Shown in pieces: positions 52,601 to 61,280 of a DNA stretch of 64,000 nucleotides. Numbering within the stretch: the first letter of the stretch is position 1; each line of letters begins with the position of its first letter. This DNA comes from Pseudomonas sp. p1(2021b) (lineage in GTDB: Bacteria; Pseudomonadota; Gammaproteobacteria; Pseudomonadales; Pseudomonadaceae), in the NCBI RefSeq assembly GCF_020151015.1, contig NZ_CP083746.1:2075001-2139000 (forward strand), in the 5' to 3' direction. The notes beneath the pieces are model-generated. The model had not been told where the DNA came from. It worked only from the letters and a program-made list of their open reading frames with translations, and made no database searches. A program made the position numbers and the translations under genes.

Positions 52601-54788
52601 GCATGTGCTGTTGTACCTGCACAAGCAGGATGTGTTGACGCTCAATCACGGGATGACGGTGATGCGTCGGGCAATGACCATTGAGGTAAACGCAGACAAG
52701 AAGGGCAGCTACCTCAAAGACGATTATCTGCGTCTCGATGAGCATTACAGCGAGAAGCGTATCCAGGTCCATGTGATGCGTGAGTATGCCGAGGTCGCAC
52801 TCGGCGCCATGGCGAGTGCGCTGGAGCTGGTGCTGCACTATTTCACGGACTCAAAAGATGCCTTTTTGCAGCGCTATTTCGCTGGCCGCGAAGAGGTGCT
52901 TAAGCATGCCACCAGTGAAGAGTCCTGGAGATCCATTGTTGAGGATCTAAGCACTCAACAGCGACTCATTGTGATCGATGACGACGACGTTAATCGCTTG
53001 GTGTTGGCAGGGCCAGGATCTGGCAAAACTCGCGTAATCGTTCACCGTATCGCTTATTTGCTGCGTGTCCGGCGGATTCCAGCCAATGCCATTGTGGCGT
53101 TGACCTTCAATCGGCATGCGGCCAATGAAATTCGTAAGCGTCTTTTGAGTCTGGTTGGAGCTGATGCCTACGGTGTCAGCGTCATGACCTATCACAGTAT
53201 GGCCATGCGCCTGACGGGCACTCGCTTTGAGCGTAGGGATGTTGTTGACGAAAGGGCTCTGAAACAGGTCCTGGAGGACGCTGTTGAGCTTTTGGAGGGT
53301 AAGGGAACTGCCGATGGCGAGGATGACCTGCGTGAGCAGTTGTTACGTGGCTACCGCTACATCCTGGTTGATGAATACCAAGACATCGATGCCCTGCAAT
53401 ACCGTTTGGTGAGTGCGCTTGCAGGTAGGCAGTCCAGTGAGGAAGGGCGTTTGTGCATTTTGGCGGTGGGGGACGATGATCAGAATATCTACGCTTGGCG
53501 CGACACCAACAACCGATACATCGAACGCTTTCGCGAGGATTACTCCGCCGCTACCAGCTATCTTGTCGAGAACTATCGCTCGACTCAACGCATTATTGCC
53601 GCCGCAAATCAGCTGGTCGGCAACAACCCTGGGCGCCTGAAAGCGTCCTATCCCATCCGAATCAACCGGGAGCGCCAGTCGAATCCTCTCGGTGGTCAGT
53701 GGCAGACGCTCGATTCAGGTCGATCTGGGCGGGTTACGCGACTGGCCGTTGAATCCAGCGATAGAGCTGTTGGCAACCTTCAGGCGCAGGCTGCTATACG
53801 CGAACTCAAGCGACTGCTGGCACTGGAAGAGGGTAGCTGGAGTGGATGCGCTATTCTTGCCCGTACCCATCAGTATCTGTGGCCAGTCCAGGCGCTTTGC
53901 GAGCTTGCCGGAGTTCCGTACTTTCTGGCCTCGGATAAAGACAGTGCGCTGCCCATCACTCGGCAGCGTGATTTCGTGGCGGTTGTTGATCGACTTCGAG
54001 AAGTCAACGAGGCGCTTTCGGCTGCTATGGCATGGCAGCAGGTGTCTGCTGGGGTGAGTGAGAGCTGGCGTAGCTTTTTCCAGGAGGCTTTCACCCAATT
54101 GCAGGTCGAGCTGGGTGAGTGCCAGCTCAACAGTGCTGCAATCGTGGACTGGCTCTATGACTACGCTCGGGAGATGCGGCAGCAGGCCAGGAGTGGCCTG
54201 TATCTGGGCACGGTACATTCAGCGAAAGGCCTAGAGTTCAGGCATGTCGTTCTGCTTGATGGTGGCTGGAATGTTCAGACTGAGGGGCTTAACGATGAAC
54301 GCCGGTTGTACTACGTGGGTATGACGCGCGCAGAGCAGACGCTGACGCTGTGTGAGTTCAGTGCAGCGAATCCTTTCAGTGGGAGTCTGTCGGCTGACAT
54401 CGCGCAGCAGACCTTTACCGGCGATTACAGTGCAGCCTTGGAGCGGCGTTACCTGCAGCTCAGTCTGAAAGACATCGATATCGGCTTTGCCGGACGTAGC
54501 TCTGCAACAGACCCCATCCATGAGGCACTGAGGTGCTTGGAGCCGGGAGCGGAGCTGAAGCTTGAAAAACAGGGCGACCGCTACCTGATATGGGATGGTC
54601 AGGGGCGAGTTGTCGGGCGGACTTCTCAGTCTTTTAAGCTGGATCTTGAGGTTGAGCGATGCGAGGTTGCGGGTGTGGTAGTTCGGTTCCTGGAGGACAG
54701 CGAGGAACAGTATCGGTCTCTGCAGAAATGCGAGCGCTGGGCGATCGTTGTTCCAAGGGTTTGTGGACTGCCCCTGCCTGCGCTGTAG
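49659..54788 (+). CDS. Giant fusion: DnaQ-like exonuclease domain, RecQ helicase and UvrD/PcrA helicase
   Basis: A 1709-aa protein. Residues ~8-145 form a DEDD exonuclease fold: Asp13-x-Glu15 (IDLEV), Asp75 (GHNVIEHD) and Asp129 (PLADC). Position 124, where DEDDh enzymes have His, is Asn. A Cys cluster (CGRSDCRYCC) follows near 285. A RecQ-type SF2 helicase then has Walker A ATGGGKS (Lys330), DEAH (428-431), CFTATAK and QEAGRAGR (616-623), followed by winged-helix-like and linker regions. A UvrD-type SF1 helicase has GPGSGKT (Lys1123), DEYQD (1238-1242), GDDDQNIYAWR, ENYRST, TVHSAKGLEF and YVGMTRAE. Both motors look intact. Starts at ATG 49659 because no better site exists; upstream TTG 49608 is possible. 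It is a stand-alone gene next to a mobile-element zone. DNA repair or anti-phage defence is inferred. Confidence 0.9.
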   Translation: MSSPPQPKSLVIDLEVAPSKAGQPDHIFKVGATRPDLGVELDRKVSKNLPEILAEVDALSDGAGFLLGHNVIEHDLPILKQQAPELALHSLPVIDTLRLSPLAFPQNPYHRLVKDYKLIRDSLNSPLADCRSTLVLFRDQQDAFAQLNETNRAELLCYQALLAPSIKSDLGSFFASLTGQTAISIPDLQRLIPSLLAEADPSLDRDLKVCRTRLDALLAEDLAQKDLHLPLAYALAWLRVSGGNSVLAPWVRHQFSAVGRLIAELRDVPCGRSDCRYCCTTHDPRHELKRYFGFADFRYERPGESLQHDVVLAGMQGRHVLAILATGGGKSLCYQLPALNRFYRNGSLTIIISPLQSLMKDQVDGLLERNVQCAATLNGLLTMPERADVLEKIQMGDVGILLVSPEQFRNKAFRRAIRQRQIGAWIFDEAHCLSKWGNDFRPDYMYASRFIREHTGDHPLAPIGCFTATAKPDVLADIRAHFKESLGIEFDQFLGTHERTNLSFEVLPCSRGEKWPRTHQLLEDHLGSQDGGAVVFVASRKGAEELSAFLVGQGWPCRHFHAGLEPNDKKDIQDDFKAGRLRIIVATNAFGMGVDKSDIRLVVHADIPGSLENYLQEAGRAGRDQDAARCVLLYDSQDIETQFGLCERSKLSLRDIQQILRKLRFEYARRKGGELVITAGEILMDETVETSFDAADSDAETKVVTAVAWLERGQYLKREENSTQIFPARLSLSESEAEQRLLKANLSERRREEFGAILKYLYQADADERVNTDNLMSLTSLTSEEVISTLKQMEELGLLVNDTQLTVLLRHGVVGASIQRLEQTLALEEALFEVLSELAPDAEDGTWQDLNLAALTAGLKARLEQEEVIPLQVLRLLRSLSQDRESNSQPRSSFELKQVNHDYIKLKIQGKYSWSQIERFGEKRRIIASKLLQFLIGKLAPASKGKDLMVQSTFGELVGVIESDLELSQVIPPNQRHRAIEHVLLYLHKQDVLTLNHGMTVMRRAMTIEVNADKKGSYLKDDYLRLDEHYSEKRIQVHVMREYAEVALGAMASALELVLHYFTDSKDAFLQRYFAGREEVLKHATSEESWRSIVEDLSTQQRLIVIDDDDVNRLVLAGPGSGKTRVIVHRIAYLLRVRRIPANAIVALTFNRHAANEIRKRLLSLVGADAYGVSVMTYHSMAMRLTGTRFERRDVVDERALKQVLEDAVELLEGKGTADGEDDLREQLLRGYRYILVDEYQDIDALQYRLVSALAGRQSSEEGRLCILAVGDDDQNIYAWRDTNNRYIERFREDYSAATSYLVENYRSTQRIIAAANQLVGNNPGRLKASYPIRINRERQSNPLGGQWQTLDSGRSGRVTRLAVESSDRAVGNLQAQAAIRELKRLLALEEGSWSGCAILARTHQYLWPVQALCELAGVPYFLASDKDSALPITRQRDFVAVVDRLREVNEALSAAMAWQQVSAGVSESWRSFFQEAFTQLQVELGECQLNSAAIVDWLYDYAREMRQQARSGLYLGTVHSAKGLEFRHVVLLDGGWNVQTEGLNDERRLYYVGMTRAEQTLTLCEFSAANPFSGSLSADIAQQTFTGDYSAALERRYLQLSLKDIDIGFAGRSSATDPIHEALRCLEPGAELKLEKQGDRYLIWDGQGRVVGRTSQSFKLDLEVERCEVAGVVVRFLEDSEEQYRSLQKCERWAIVVPRVCGLPLPAL

Positions 54789-55032
54789 TGCCAGGGAATG
54801 TGCCGCCTATCTGCATAATGAGCGTCCGTCTAATTTCATGATGTAGCGTCGTCCAAAATGATCGTCAAACCAAACACAGCATAGGTTATGGTTTCCAGAC
54901 TACGACAGTACGGGCACGTCCCTGAACGCCCCGTCAGCCATTTCTTCGCAAACATGTGATTTCTCCCCCACAGCCTGCGTCAAGAATGCCACCCCTTGCT
55001 GTCGTCTGGGGGACTGATACATAAGGCCTTCC

Positions 55033-55941
55033 ATGCAAACGCTGTTGAACGAAATTCTCGACGAAGTGCGTCCCTTGATCGGCAAGGGCAAAGTGGCTGA
55101 CTACATCCCCGCGCTGGCCGATGTCCCGGCGAACCGGCTGGGCATCGCGGTCTATGGCAACGATGGCAGCTATTACTGCGCAGGCGACGCGCGGGTGTCG
55201 TTTTCGGTGCAGAGCATTTCCAAGGTGTTCAGCCTGGTTCAGGCGATTGGCCACTCGGGGGAGGCGATCTGGGAACGGTTGGGTCATGAGCCCTCGGGCC
55301 AGCCGTTCAACTCACTGGTGCAGCTGGAATTCGAGCGCGGGCGTCCGCGTAATCCCTTCATCAACGCGGGGGCACTGGTGATTTGCGATATCAACCAATC
55401 GCGCTTCGCGGCACCTACGTTGTCGATGCGCGATTTCGTACGTCGGTTGTCGGGCAACCCGCATATTTCAATCGATACCCGTGTGGCTGAATCGGAGTAT
55501 CAGTTCCGCGCACGCAACGCGGCCATGGCCTATCTGATGCAATCGTTCGGTAACTTCCATAACGAAGTCGAGGCGGTGCTGCGCAGTTATTTCAGCTATT
55601 GCGCGCTGCAGATGAATTGCCTGGATCTAGCCCGGGCATTCTGTTTCCTGGCCAATGATGGGTACTGCAAGCACAGTGGTAACCAGATCTTGACCCAACG
55701 CCAAACTCAGCAGGTGAATTCGATCATGGCCACCAGCGGGCTCTATGACGAAGCCGGCAACTTCGCTTATCGGGTAGGGTTGCCTGGCAAGAGTGGTGTA
55801 GGTGGCGGGATCGTGGCGATCGTACCGGGCCAATTCACCGTTTGCGTGTGGTCGCCGGAGTTGAATGCTGCTGGTAACTCCCTTGCCGGGATGGCCGCGC
55901 TCGAGTTGCTCAGCTCACGGATTGGGTGGTCGGTGTTCTGA
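55033..55941 (+). CDS. glsA: Glutaminase (serine beta-lactamase-like fold, GlsA type)
   Basis: A 302-aa cytoplasmic glutaminase. The catalytic SxxK is in [12 protein letters not shown] near residue 60, and [25 protein letters not shown] and [18 protein letters not shown] are family blocks. It converts Gln to Glu and ammonia. AAGG lies just before the ATG. Confidence 0.95.
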   Translation: MQTLLNEILDEVRPLIGKGKVADYIPALADVPANRLGIAVYGNDGSYYCAGDARVSFSVQSISKVFSLVQAIGHSGEAIWERLGHEPSGQPFNSLVQLEFERGRPRNPFINAGALVICDINQSRFAAPTLSMRDFVRRLSGNPHISIDTRVAESEYQFRARNAAMAYLMQSFGNFHNEVEAVLRSYFSYCALQMNCLDLARAFCFLANDGYCKHSGNQILTQRQTQQVNSIMATSGLYDEAGNFAYRVGLPGKSGVGGGIVAIVPGQFTVCVWSPELNAAGNSLAGMAALELLSSRIGWSVF

Positions 55942-56709
55942 TCATCTACGTGAACGCAATGCCGCCGCCAGGCCTACGGTCAGTACCACCGCCAACACAA
56001 CCGCAAGGGCAAACGTCGCCGCGATCCCCAGCGTTTCAAGCAAACCCGCCACCGCCAAGTAGAACGCAATAACCCCCACGGCCCCGATGGCATTCCCGCG
56101 CACCATCGCTGCCATCCCTGCGCGCCCGCTCTGCACATGGGCGAACACCACCAATGGCCAGGCAATCACCGGAATCGGCGCCAGCATGCCGCTGGCCGCT
56201 GGCCCCAGCCAGCTGGCGAAGCCGGTGGTGACCATCAGCAGGGTAGTGGCGGCCACCATGCGCAGGGGGATTTCCCAGTAGCGGTGGCGAGGTTTGGCGA
56301 GAATGTCGGGTTTGGGCTCGTGGGCGGTGGCGCGGATCAACCAGGCGATCAGTGCCAGGGAGGCGGCAATCGACAGGTACAGGCTGCCCCCATGGGTGAA
56401 GGCGTAGGCGGCCAGGGCGTAGAACACCAGTGCCAGCAGTACGGCCAGGCCGATTTCGACGCGTCGGGTGGCGTACAGGTAGCAGGTGTAGGTGGCCTGT
56501 ACCGCGGCCAGGCCGCCCAGGGCGCCGGGGACTGCGTTCAGGGTGAACGCGGTGCCTTGTTCCAGGCTCAGGAAAGTCATCACCAGCGCCGAGGTGATCG
56601 GCAGGCCTGAAAGCAGGCCGCCCAGCAGCCCGCCCCAGCGCCGGGAGGCGAGCGAGACGGCCCACATCAGCAGCGGTGTGACGATGAGTTTGAGGTAGAA
56701 GAGGGTCAT
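55942..56709 (-). CDS. Multi-pass membrane protein, unknown function
   Basis: A 255-aa, highly hydrophobic protein with about eight membrane segments. The two halves look alike (GGLLSGLPITSALVMTFLSLEQG and LAPIPVIAWPLVVFAHVQSGRAG), suggesting an internal duplication of a four-helix unit. No named family recognised. Its stop abuts the convergent glutaminase stop. Confidence 0.7.
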   Translation of the reverse strand: MTLFYLKLIVTPLLMWAVSLASRRWGGLLGGLLSGLPITSALVMTFLSLEQGTAFTLNAVPGALGGLAAVQATYTCYLYATRRVEIGLAVLLALVFYALAAYAFTHGGSLYLSIAASLALIAWLIRATAHEPKPDILAKPRHRYWEIPLRMVAATTLLMVTTGFASWLGPAASGMLAPIPVIAWPLVVFAHVQSGRAGMAAMVRGNAIGAVGVIAFYLAVAGLLETLGIAATFALAVVLAVVLTVGLAAALRSRR

Positions 56710-56731
56710 TATGGTTGGGGGCCGTCCTTGG

Positions 56732-56839
56732 TTACCGATGGCCTCTATTGAGCTGGGCTGCCACTGACACCGCCAGTAGGAGCCCCAGAATGACGAACAG
56801 TCGTTTCCATAGCGTGTTCAGCGCAGCTTGGCGGTTCAT
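56732..56839 (-). CDS. Very small single-helix membrane protein
   Basis: A 35-aa peptide with a basic start (NTLWKRL) and one hydrophobic helix (FVILGLLLAVSVAAQL). AAGG lies 5-8 nt upstream of ATG 56839. Last of the minus-strand cluster that begins at 59666, separated by 73 bases. Confidence 0.4.
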   Translation of the reverse strand: MNRQAALNTLWKRLFVILGLLLAVSVAAQLNRGHR

Positions 56840-56912
56840 GGGCCTTCTCGTGTTTGTCGGGACCCCCTTCACTGACTGACGATAGACCATTGGACAGGCA
56901 CTGGGCGGTGCC

Positions 56913-57050
56913 CTAGGTACCTTTTTTGAACACCTTCGACTTGGCCTGTTTCATCTTCCGATGCCTGGCGGCACGCCGGCTTTCAAAAAGGCTGAACGAC
57001 AGCACGAAGAAGAGAATTGCCAGCACCACCAGCCCAATCAGAATCGCCAT
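56913..57050 (-). CDS. Small membrane protein with basic tail
   Basis: A 45-aa protein: one helix (ILIGLVVLAILFFVLSFSLF) and a Lys/Arg-rich C-terminus (RRAARHRKMKQAKSKVFKK). Its ATG overlaps the upstream stop (TAATG), so it is translated with the next gene upstream. Confidence 0.55.
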   Translation of the reverse strand: MAILIGLVVLAILFFVLSFSLFESRRAARHRKMKQAKSKVFKKGT

Positions 57051-57226
57051 TATTGATTTCGCCCTTTCAGTTTTTTCTCGAGCATTGCATGTTCCTCGTC
57101 CAACTTTTTCTGCCGCTTCCTTTCCTGTCGGTCGGAAGCGAACTTGCCTGCCAATGTGCCACCGAGTGACGCGGCGATAACGCCGGTCACCACCGCGAAG
57201 GCTTTGATGATCTTGTCAGCCGACAT
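57050..57226 (-). CDS. Small membrane-anchored basic protein
   Basis: A 58-aa protein: a hydrophobic N-terminal helix (FAVVTGVIAASLGGTLAGKF) and a charged helical tail (DRQERKRQKKLDEEHAMLEKKLKG). Overlaps both neighbours (11 bases upstream, 1 base downstream). Confidence 0.55.
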   Translation of the reverse strand: MSADKIIKAFAVVTGVIAASLGGTLAGKFASDRQERKRQKKLDEEHAMLEKKLKGRNQ

Positions 57227-57563
57227 AGCCGTACGCCTGGTTCAATGCTTTATAAAAGGCCTTTTCGACCGCTCCGTTATCGAAGGGCTCCCGTCCATGT
57301 GCCTGGATCAAAGTATTCCTGATCGCCTGGATCTGTTGGCCATGGGCCTTGAGGTCGGCATCGCCTGTGGCGAATGCGTACCGCAGTTTTTCCAGCTCGA
57401 CGATCGCCTGCAGTTGGGCCTGGCCCGCGGCATCCAGGCGGATGGTCGTGGCGACAGCCTTTGCTGCGCGCTCGACCAGCGCGGGGGCACAGTACTCGTC
57501 GGAGGACTCGAAGTGATATTCATTGCCGGGGGCAAGTGCATGGTCGGTCAGGCGCATTGGCAT
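57216..57563 (-). CDS. Hypothetical protein of the 59.7-56.7 kb cluster
   Basis: A 115-aa soluble, largely helical protein (LVERAAKAVATTIRLDAAGQAQLQAIVELEKLRYAF...). Overlaps the 366-aa gene by 16 bases. No family recognised. Confidence 0.65.
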   Translation of the reverse strand: MPMRLTDHALAPGNEYHFESSDEYCAPALVERAAKAVATTIRLDAAGQAQLQAIVELEKLRYAFATGDADLKAHGQQIQAIRNTLIQAHGREPFDNGAVEKAFYKALNQAYGYVG

Positions 57564-58648
57564 TTCACCCAGTCATCGAAAGTAATGGATTCGTTTTCAA
57601 GCAATGCGAGCGACCGGTCGTAGCTCTGGACGATCTCGCGGTGCTGGCGGTTGCAGATCAACACGACCTTGCCGGCGTTCCACAGGAACGGGCCGGCAAT
57701 CAGGTAGTTGAGTTTTCCAGTACGCCCGGCCGTGCCGGAGGCCAGCAGCATCATCTGGATGACCACGGCGGTGCCATAGGCAATGGTGCTCATCTGCGCA
57801 AGGTGCAGCGCCTTCTCATCATCACTGGCGCAAACCTTGTAGAAGGCGATGCCATGGTGTCCTTTCAACAGCATCTTGATGATGGCGTACGAGGCGATGT
57901 CTGCGGCGTTGATGGTTCCGTACTCTTTACCCAGCGCATCCATCAACGGGTTTTCAGCGCTGTAGCCAGAGACCTTGGTTTCGTCTTTCACCCATTGGGT
58001 GAACAGCGAGCTGAAGGGCAGGGGCAGCCCATCGGTGGTGGGAAGATCGCTCAGGTAATGGGTCAGGATGTGCAGGATGGCCTTGACATGCCCGCCAATG
58101 AAACCTGCATCGGGAAAGCCAAGCTGCATCTGCTCCAGGATCAGGCTGTAGAGCGTTCTGCCGCCGACCGAGGCGCCCCCGATCGTGTAGTCCTCGGGTA
58201 GCTTCTGCCATAGGTTGAAGTCGTGTCCGAAGATATAACGATGCTTGGCGCCGGTCCTGTAGTCGATGGGGCTGGGCCCGCTTCCCGCTTTGTAGGGTTC
58301 ATGCAGCCGCTTGAAGAACGCCTCGAGGGCCTCGCCATTGCTGTTGGTGAAATGAGCAAGGAGTACGCCGATGATGCCCATCCCGACAGCGGTACCCATC
58401 TGCGTTTTCGTCAGTGCAGGGTAGGAGGTATCGATTTCGAGCTGCTCGAGCAGGCCCTCGAACGTGATTGAGCCGACCACCGCGGCTGCTCTTTCGGACA
58501 ACGTCAGTGGCTCAAGGGCAGGGGAGGGATCGGCTGTGCCTGTTTGCAGGGCGCTGAGGTAGGTGACTTCGGTTGCCTTTTCGTTCCAGTAGGCATCGTC
58601 GGAGGAGGTGCTGAGGTAAGACCTCAATCCCCTGAGCAGCGTACGCAT
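57548..58648 (-). CDS. Hypothetical protein of the 59.7-56.7 kb cluster
   Basis: A 366-aa protein with alternating soluble and moderately hydrophobic segments (MGTAVGMGIIGVLLAHF; GGHVKAILHILTHYL; TAVVIQMMLLASGTAG). Conserved-looking polar patches include HRYIFGHDFNLWQKLPEDY and KGHHGIAFYKVC. It could be membrane-associated. I do not recognise a family. It lies between a 302-aa membrane protein upstream and several small membrane proteins downstream. Confidence 0.7.
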   Translation of the reverse strand: MRTLLRGLRSYLSTSSDDAYWNEKATEVTYLSALQTGTADPSPALEPLTLSERAAAVVGSITFEGLLEQLEIDTSYPALTKTQMGTAVGMGIIGVLLAHFTNSNGEALEAFFKRLHEPYKAGSGPSPIDYRTGAKHRYIFGHDFNLWQKLPEDYTIGGASVGGRTLYSLILEQMQLGFPDAGFIGGHVKAILHILTHYLSDLPTTDGLPLPFSSLFTQWVKDETKVSGYSAENPLMDALGKEYGTINAADIASYAIIKMLLKGHHGIAFYKVCASDDEKALHLAQMSTIAYGTAVVIQMMLLASGTAGRTGKLNYLIAGPFLWNAGKVVLICNRQHREIVQSYDRSLALLENESITFDDWVKCQCA

Positions 58649-58757
58649 GTGGTTTCCCTGCCAATCAAATGCTTGTGTCGATGGAAAGAGCGTATCAGGG
58701 GTAATGTCTTAATGCCATTATCTATGGCTGGGACGTGTCAGTGATCGGGCGGTGGCT

Positions 58758-59666
58758 TCATTCCCGCAACAACGCGATCACCGCTGCCTGGCTTTTCTTC
58801 TGCGGCGTACAGGCGATCGTCTCGAAACGGTACCCCAATACCTCGTCGGGAATGGCAATGGCCGCCGTGTCGTTGGATAGTGGCGCCACCGTAACGCCCT
58901 CAAGGTCCGAAAGGCCACAGTACGATGCCGGCAAGTTGAACGTGGCAAACGCGATCGCCTGGCGTGCCCAGGTTTCGTAGTTCTTGCGGGTGAACAGCTC
59001 CTCCATCATCGGGCCGAAGATGAACACGCACATGAACATGGCGACGATGGCGGTCATGTCCGGCTTGACGTCGTATTTGCGTTTTTCCTTCATGCTGAAG
59101 TAGTCACGGACCATGCTGCGCAGCATCAGGAAGCCAGAGAGGAACATCACCGAGAAGCTCAACAGCAGCGTCAGGCCTGCGAACCACAGGGCAGGGTTCA
59201 TGGCGGCACTCAACAATACCTGGGCGTTGGGCAGATCGCGGGCGGGCAGGTGGGTCAGCTCGGCGATCAGTTGGTCGGTATAGACTTTCGAAAGCGTCGC
59301 CACCGCCACCGCCGCAACTGCCAGCACTGGTTTCCATGGTAGCTTCTCCTGTAGCCACTTGATCCGAGGTTCGAAATAACAACGCAGGTACCACAGCCCG
59401 GACACGCCGGTAAGCAGCAGAAGGGTAAGCCCTATCGGCTGGTCAATGGCCAGGCCGCTCATTTTCAACCCGGCGACGGCGTACAGCAGCAGTGTGCAGA
59501 CGAAGAACAGCAGCATCGAGTAATGCAGGCGTGTCCAGCCCAGGACAATCAGGTAGTTGCGGTAATACCAGACCCGTTTGCGAGGTGATTGGCGGACGTT
59601 GGCCACGTAGCCTTTCAACGCGGGCGCGAATACGAAGACGAGAAGCAGTAGAAGGACCTCGGACAT
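58758..59666 (-). CDS. Membrane protein, first gene of an unrecognised cluster
   Basis: A 302-aa protein with about six membrane segments in the first two thirds (VLLLLLVFVFAPAL, LLFFVCTLLLYAVAGL, PIGLTLLLLTGVSGLWYL, ...FMCVFIFGPMMEELF) and a soluble C-terminal domain (YETWARQAIAFATF...ETIACTPQKKSQAAVIALL). No family recognised. It is 110 bases upstream of the 366-aa gene on the same strand. Confidence 0.7.
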   Translation of the reverse strand: MSEVLLLLLVFVFAPALKGYVANVRQSPRKRVWYYRNYLIVLGWTRLHYSMLLFFVCTLLLYAVAGLKMSGLAIDQPIGLTLLLLTGVSGLWYLRCYFEPRIKWLQEKLPWKPVLAVAAVAVATLSKVYTDQLIAELTHLPARDLPNAQVLLSAAMNPALWFAGLTLLLSFSVMFLSGFLMLRSMVRDYFSMKEKRKYDVKPDMTAIVAMFMCVFIFGPMMEELFTRKNYETWARQAIAFATFNLPASYCGLSDLEGVTVAPLSNDTAAIAIPDEVLGYRFETIACTPQKKSQAAVIALLRE

Positions 59667-59806
59667 AGCTGTTCCTTTTTGAAACCTGTGACAGCAGTGG
59701 CATTCATTTGCCGTTGAGGCTGATTGTGCCCGGCGGGTGGAAAGGATTCACCCCGGGTTGGTGGATTTCGGATGCGTCCGACAAGACTTTTTAGCCGGCA
59801 GTGAAA

Positions 59807-59907
59807 CCTGTAGGAGCGGGCTTGCCCCGCGATCAAGGGCGTAGCCCTTGCCATGCAGCCGCGATGGCAGGTTAGGCCCAATCGCGGGGCAAGCCCGCTC
59901 CTACGAG
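59807..59907. repeat. Inverted REP pair
   Basis: CCTGTAGGAGCGGGCTTGCCCCGCGAT and its inverted copy ATCGCGGGGCAAGCCCGCTCCTACGAGG flank a 47-base spacer, the common P. putida REP arrangement between genes. Confidence 0.9.
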
Positions 59908-59965
59908 GTCTGTGCTATCCGTCTGTGCTCTGCATGACAGCGCCCAGGCGCTGGTCGTAGAAGGC

Positions 59966-61114
59966 TCAGCCCAGCGAGGCCACGCTGTTGAGCAATGTCT
60001 TCACCAACTGCGCCTGCCGCGTGGCGCCGGTCTTGGCGAACACCCCGCGCAAGTGCGCCCGTACGGTATTGCGCGACACGTTCAGCGCTTCGGCCGTCTC
60101 GTCCAGGGTCTGCCCATCCATCACCAGCATCGCCACCTCCGTCTCGGTGGGCGTCAGCTGGAACAGGCTGCGCAGCAGGTGGCGCGAGGCCTGGGGCGAG
60201 TCCGCCGGGTCGCGGATGAACAGCGCCACCGCTGGCCGTCGTGCGCCTTTGCGGGCTTGGTAGTTCAGGGGGATGGGGCGTAGCAGCAGGTTCAACGGCA
60301 TTTCCCCGCTCGGGCGGGACAAGGTGAGCACTTCCAGCTCGTCCAACCCGCGCTGGCGGTGCCTCAGGACGGTCTGGATGGATTGCTGCAACGCGCGGTT
60401 CTCATGGTTGACGAAGGCGCACAGTTTCTCCTGCTTGCACACCAGCCCGTCGCCACTGGCGAACAGGCGCTGTGCCGCGCTGTTGCAGCGCAGGGTGCGG
60501 CCGTTCTCGTCGAGGATCACCGTGCCGACCATCAGCCGGTCGATGGTCGCGGCATACAGCTGGCGTTCAGAGTCGAGCTGGTCGACCGCCGAATGCAGGT
60601 CCACGGCCTGTTGCAGATGCGGCAGCAGCAGGCGGACCAGGGCGATTTCGTCGACCTCGAAGTCGTGGCTGGTGTGGCCGCGGCTGGCGAACAGAGCGCA
60701 GTGCATGCCGGCGGTGGTGACCATGTTGGCAACCAGCACATGGCGCAGGTCCAGCGGTTGCAGGTAATTGCGATAGAAGTCGTGGGCCAGCCAGGGCTCG
60801 GTGCCGAGCATCTGGTCGGCGGTGGCCACCTTGTCGGCGGGCCATTCGAGGAACGGGCAGATCGAATAGTAGTACTCGCTGTAGGACGGCTCGCCGGGCA
60901 GCAGCGCGCCGTGTACCGAGGCGTTGACGATCAAGCCGGGGCGTTCGTGTTCCGGGTTGCGCAGCACCAGGGTGATGAAGCTCGCGTCCAGGCGTTGGCG
61001 CAGCTGCTCCAGGAAGCTGGCCCAGGGCGTGGCTTCCAGCGGGCCCTGGTAGGCCAGGGCGAGCAGGGCGCTGAGGGCTTCGGTGGCGATGGGGGCCGAG
61101 TGGTGGGCGGTCAT
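59966..61114 (-). CDS. LuxR-family transcriptional regulator
   Basis: A 382-aa protein. The C-terminal LuxR HTH is clear (LFQLTPTETEVAMLVMDGQTLDETAEALNVSRNTVRAHLRGVFAKTG). The N-terminal ~300 residues hold a PAS-like sensor (ILDENGRTLRCNSAAQRLFASGDGL) but no autoinducer-binding motif. Start taken at ATG 61114; the open frame continues upstream without similarity. It is monocistronic and its target is unknown. Confidence 0.85.
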   Translation of the reverse strand: MTAHHSAPIATEALSALLALAYQGPLEATPWASFLEQLRQRLDASFITLVLRNPEHERPGLIVNASVHGALLPGEPSYSEYYYSICPFLEWPADKVATADQMLGTEPWLAHDFYRNYLQPLDLRHVLVANMVTTAGMHCALFASRGHTSHDFEVDEIALVRLLLPHLQQAVDLHSAVDQLDSERQLYAATIDRLMVGTVILDENGRTLRCNSAAQRLFASGDGLVCKQEKLCAFVNHENRALQQSIQTVLRHRQRGLDELEVLTLSRPSGEMPLNLLLRPIPLNYQARKGARRPAVALFIRDPADSPQASRHLLRSLFQLTPTETEVAMLVMDGQTLDETAEALNVSRNTVRAHLRGVFAKTGATRQAQLVKTLLNSVASLG

Positions 61115-61280
61115 GCTGCGCCTCGTGGATGAGGGGGTGGGGGCAGTATTGATGTGAGAAGGGGTGGGTAAATCGTCTGTTCGGACTAGCAAGAGCCTGG
61201 TTAGCGCTTTGTCATGCAGCATGAAACCTGCGTTGATCCAATCGCCGGCTTGCCGGCGATTGGGCCTGTCCTGGCGTTGC

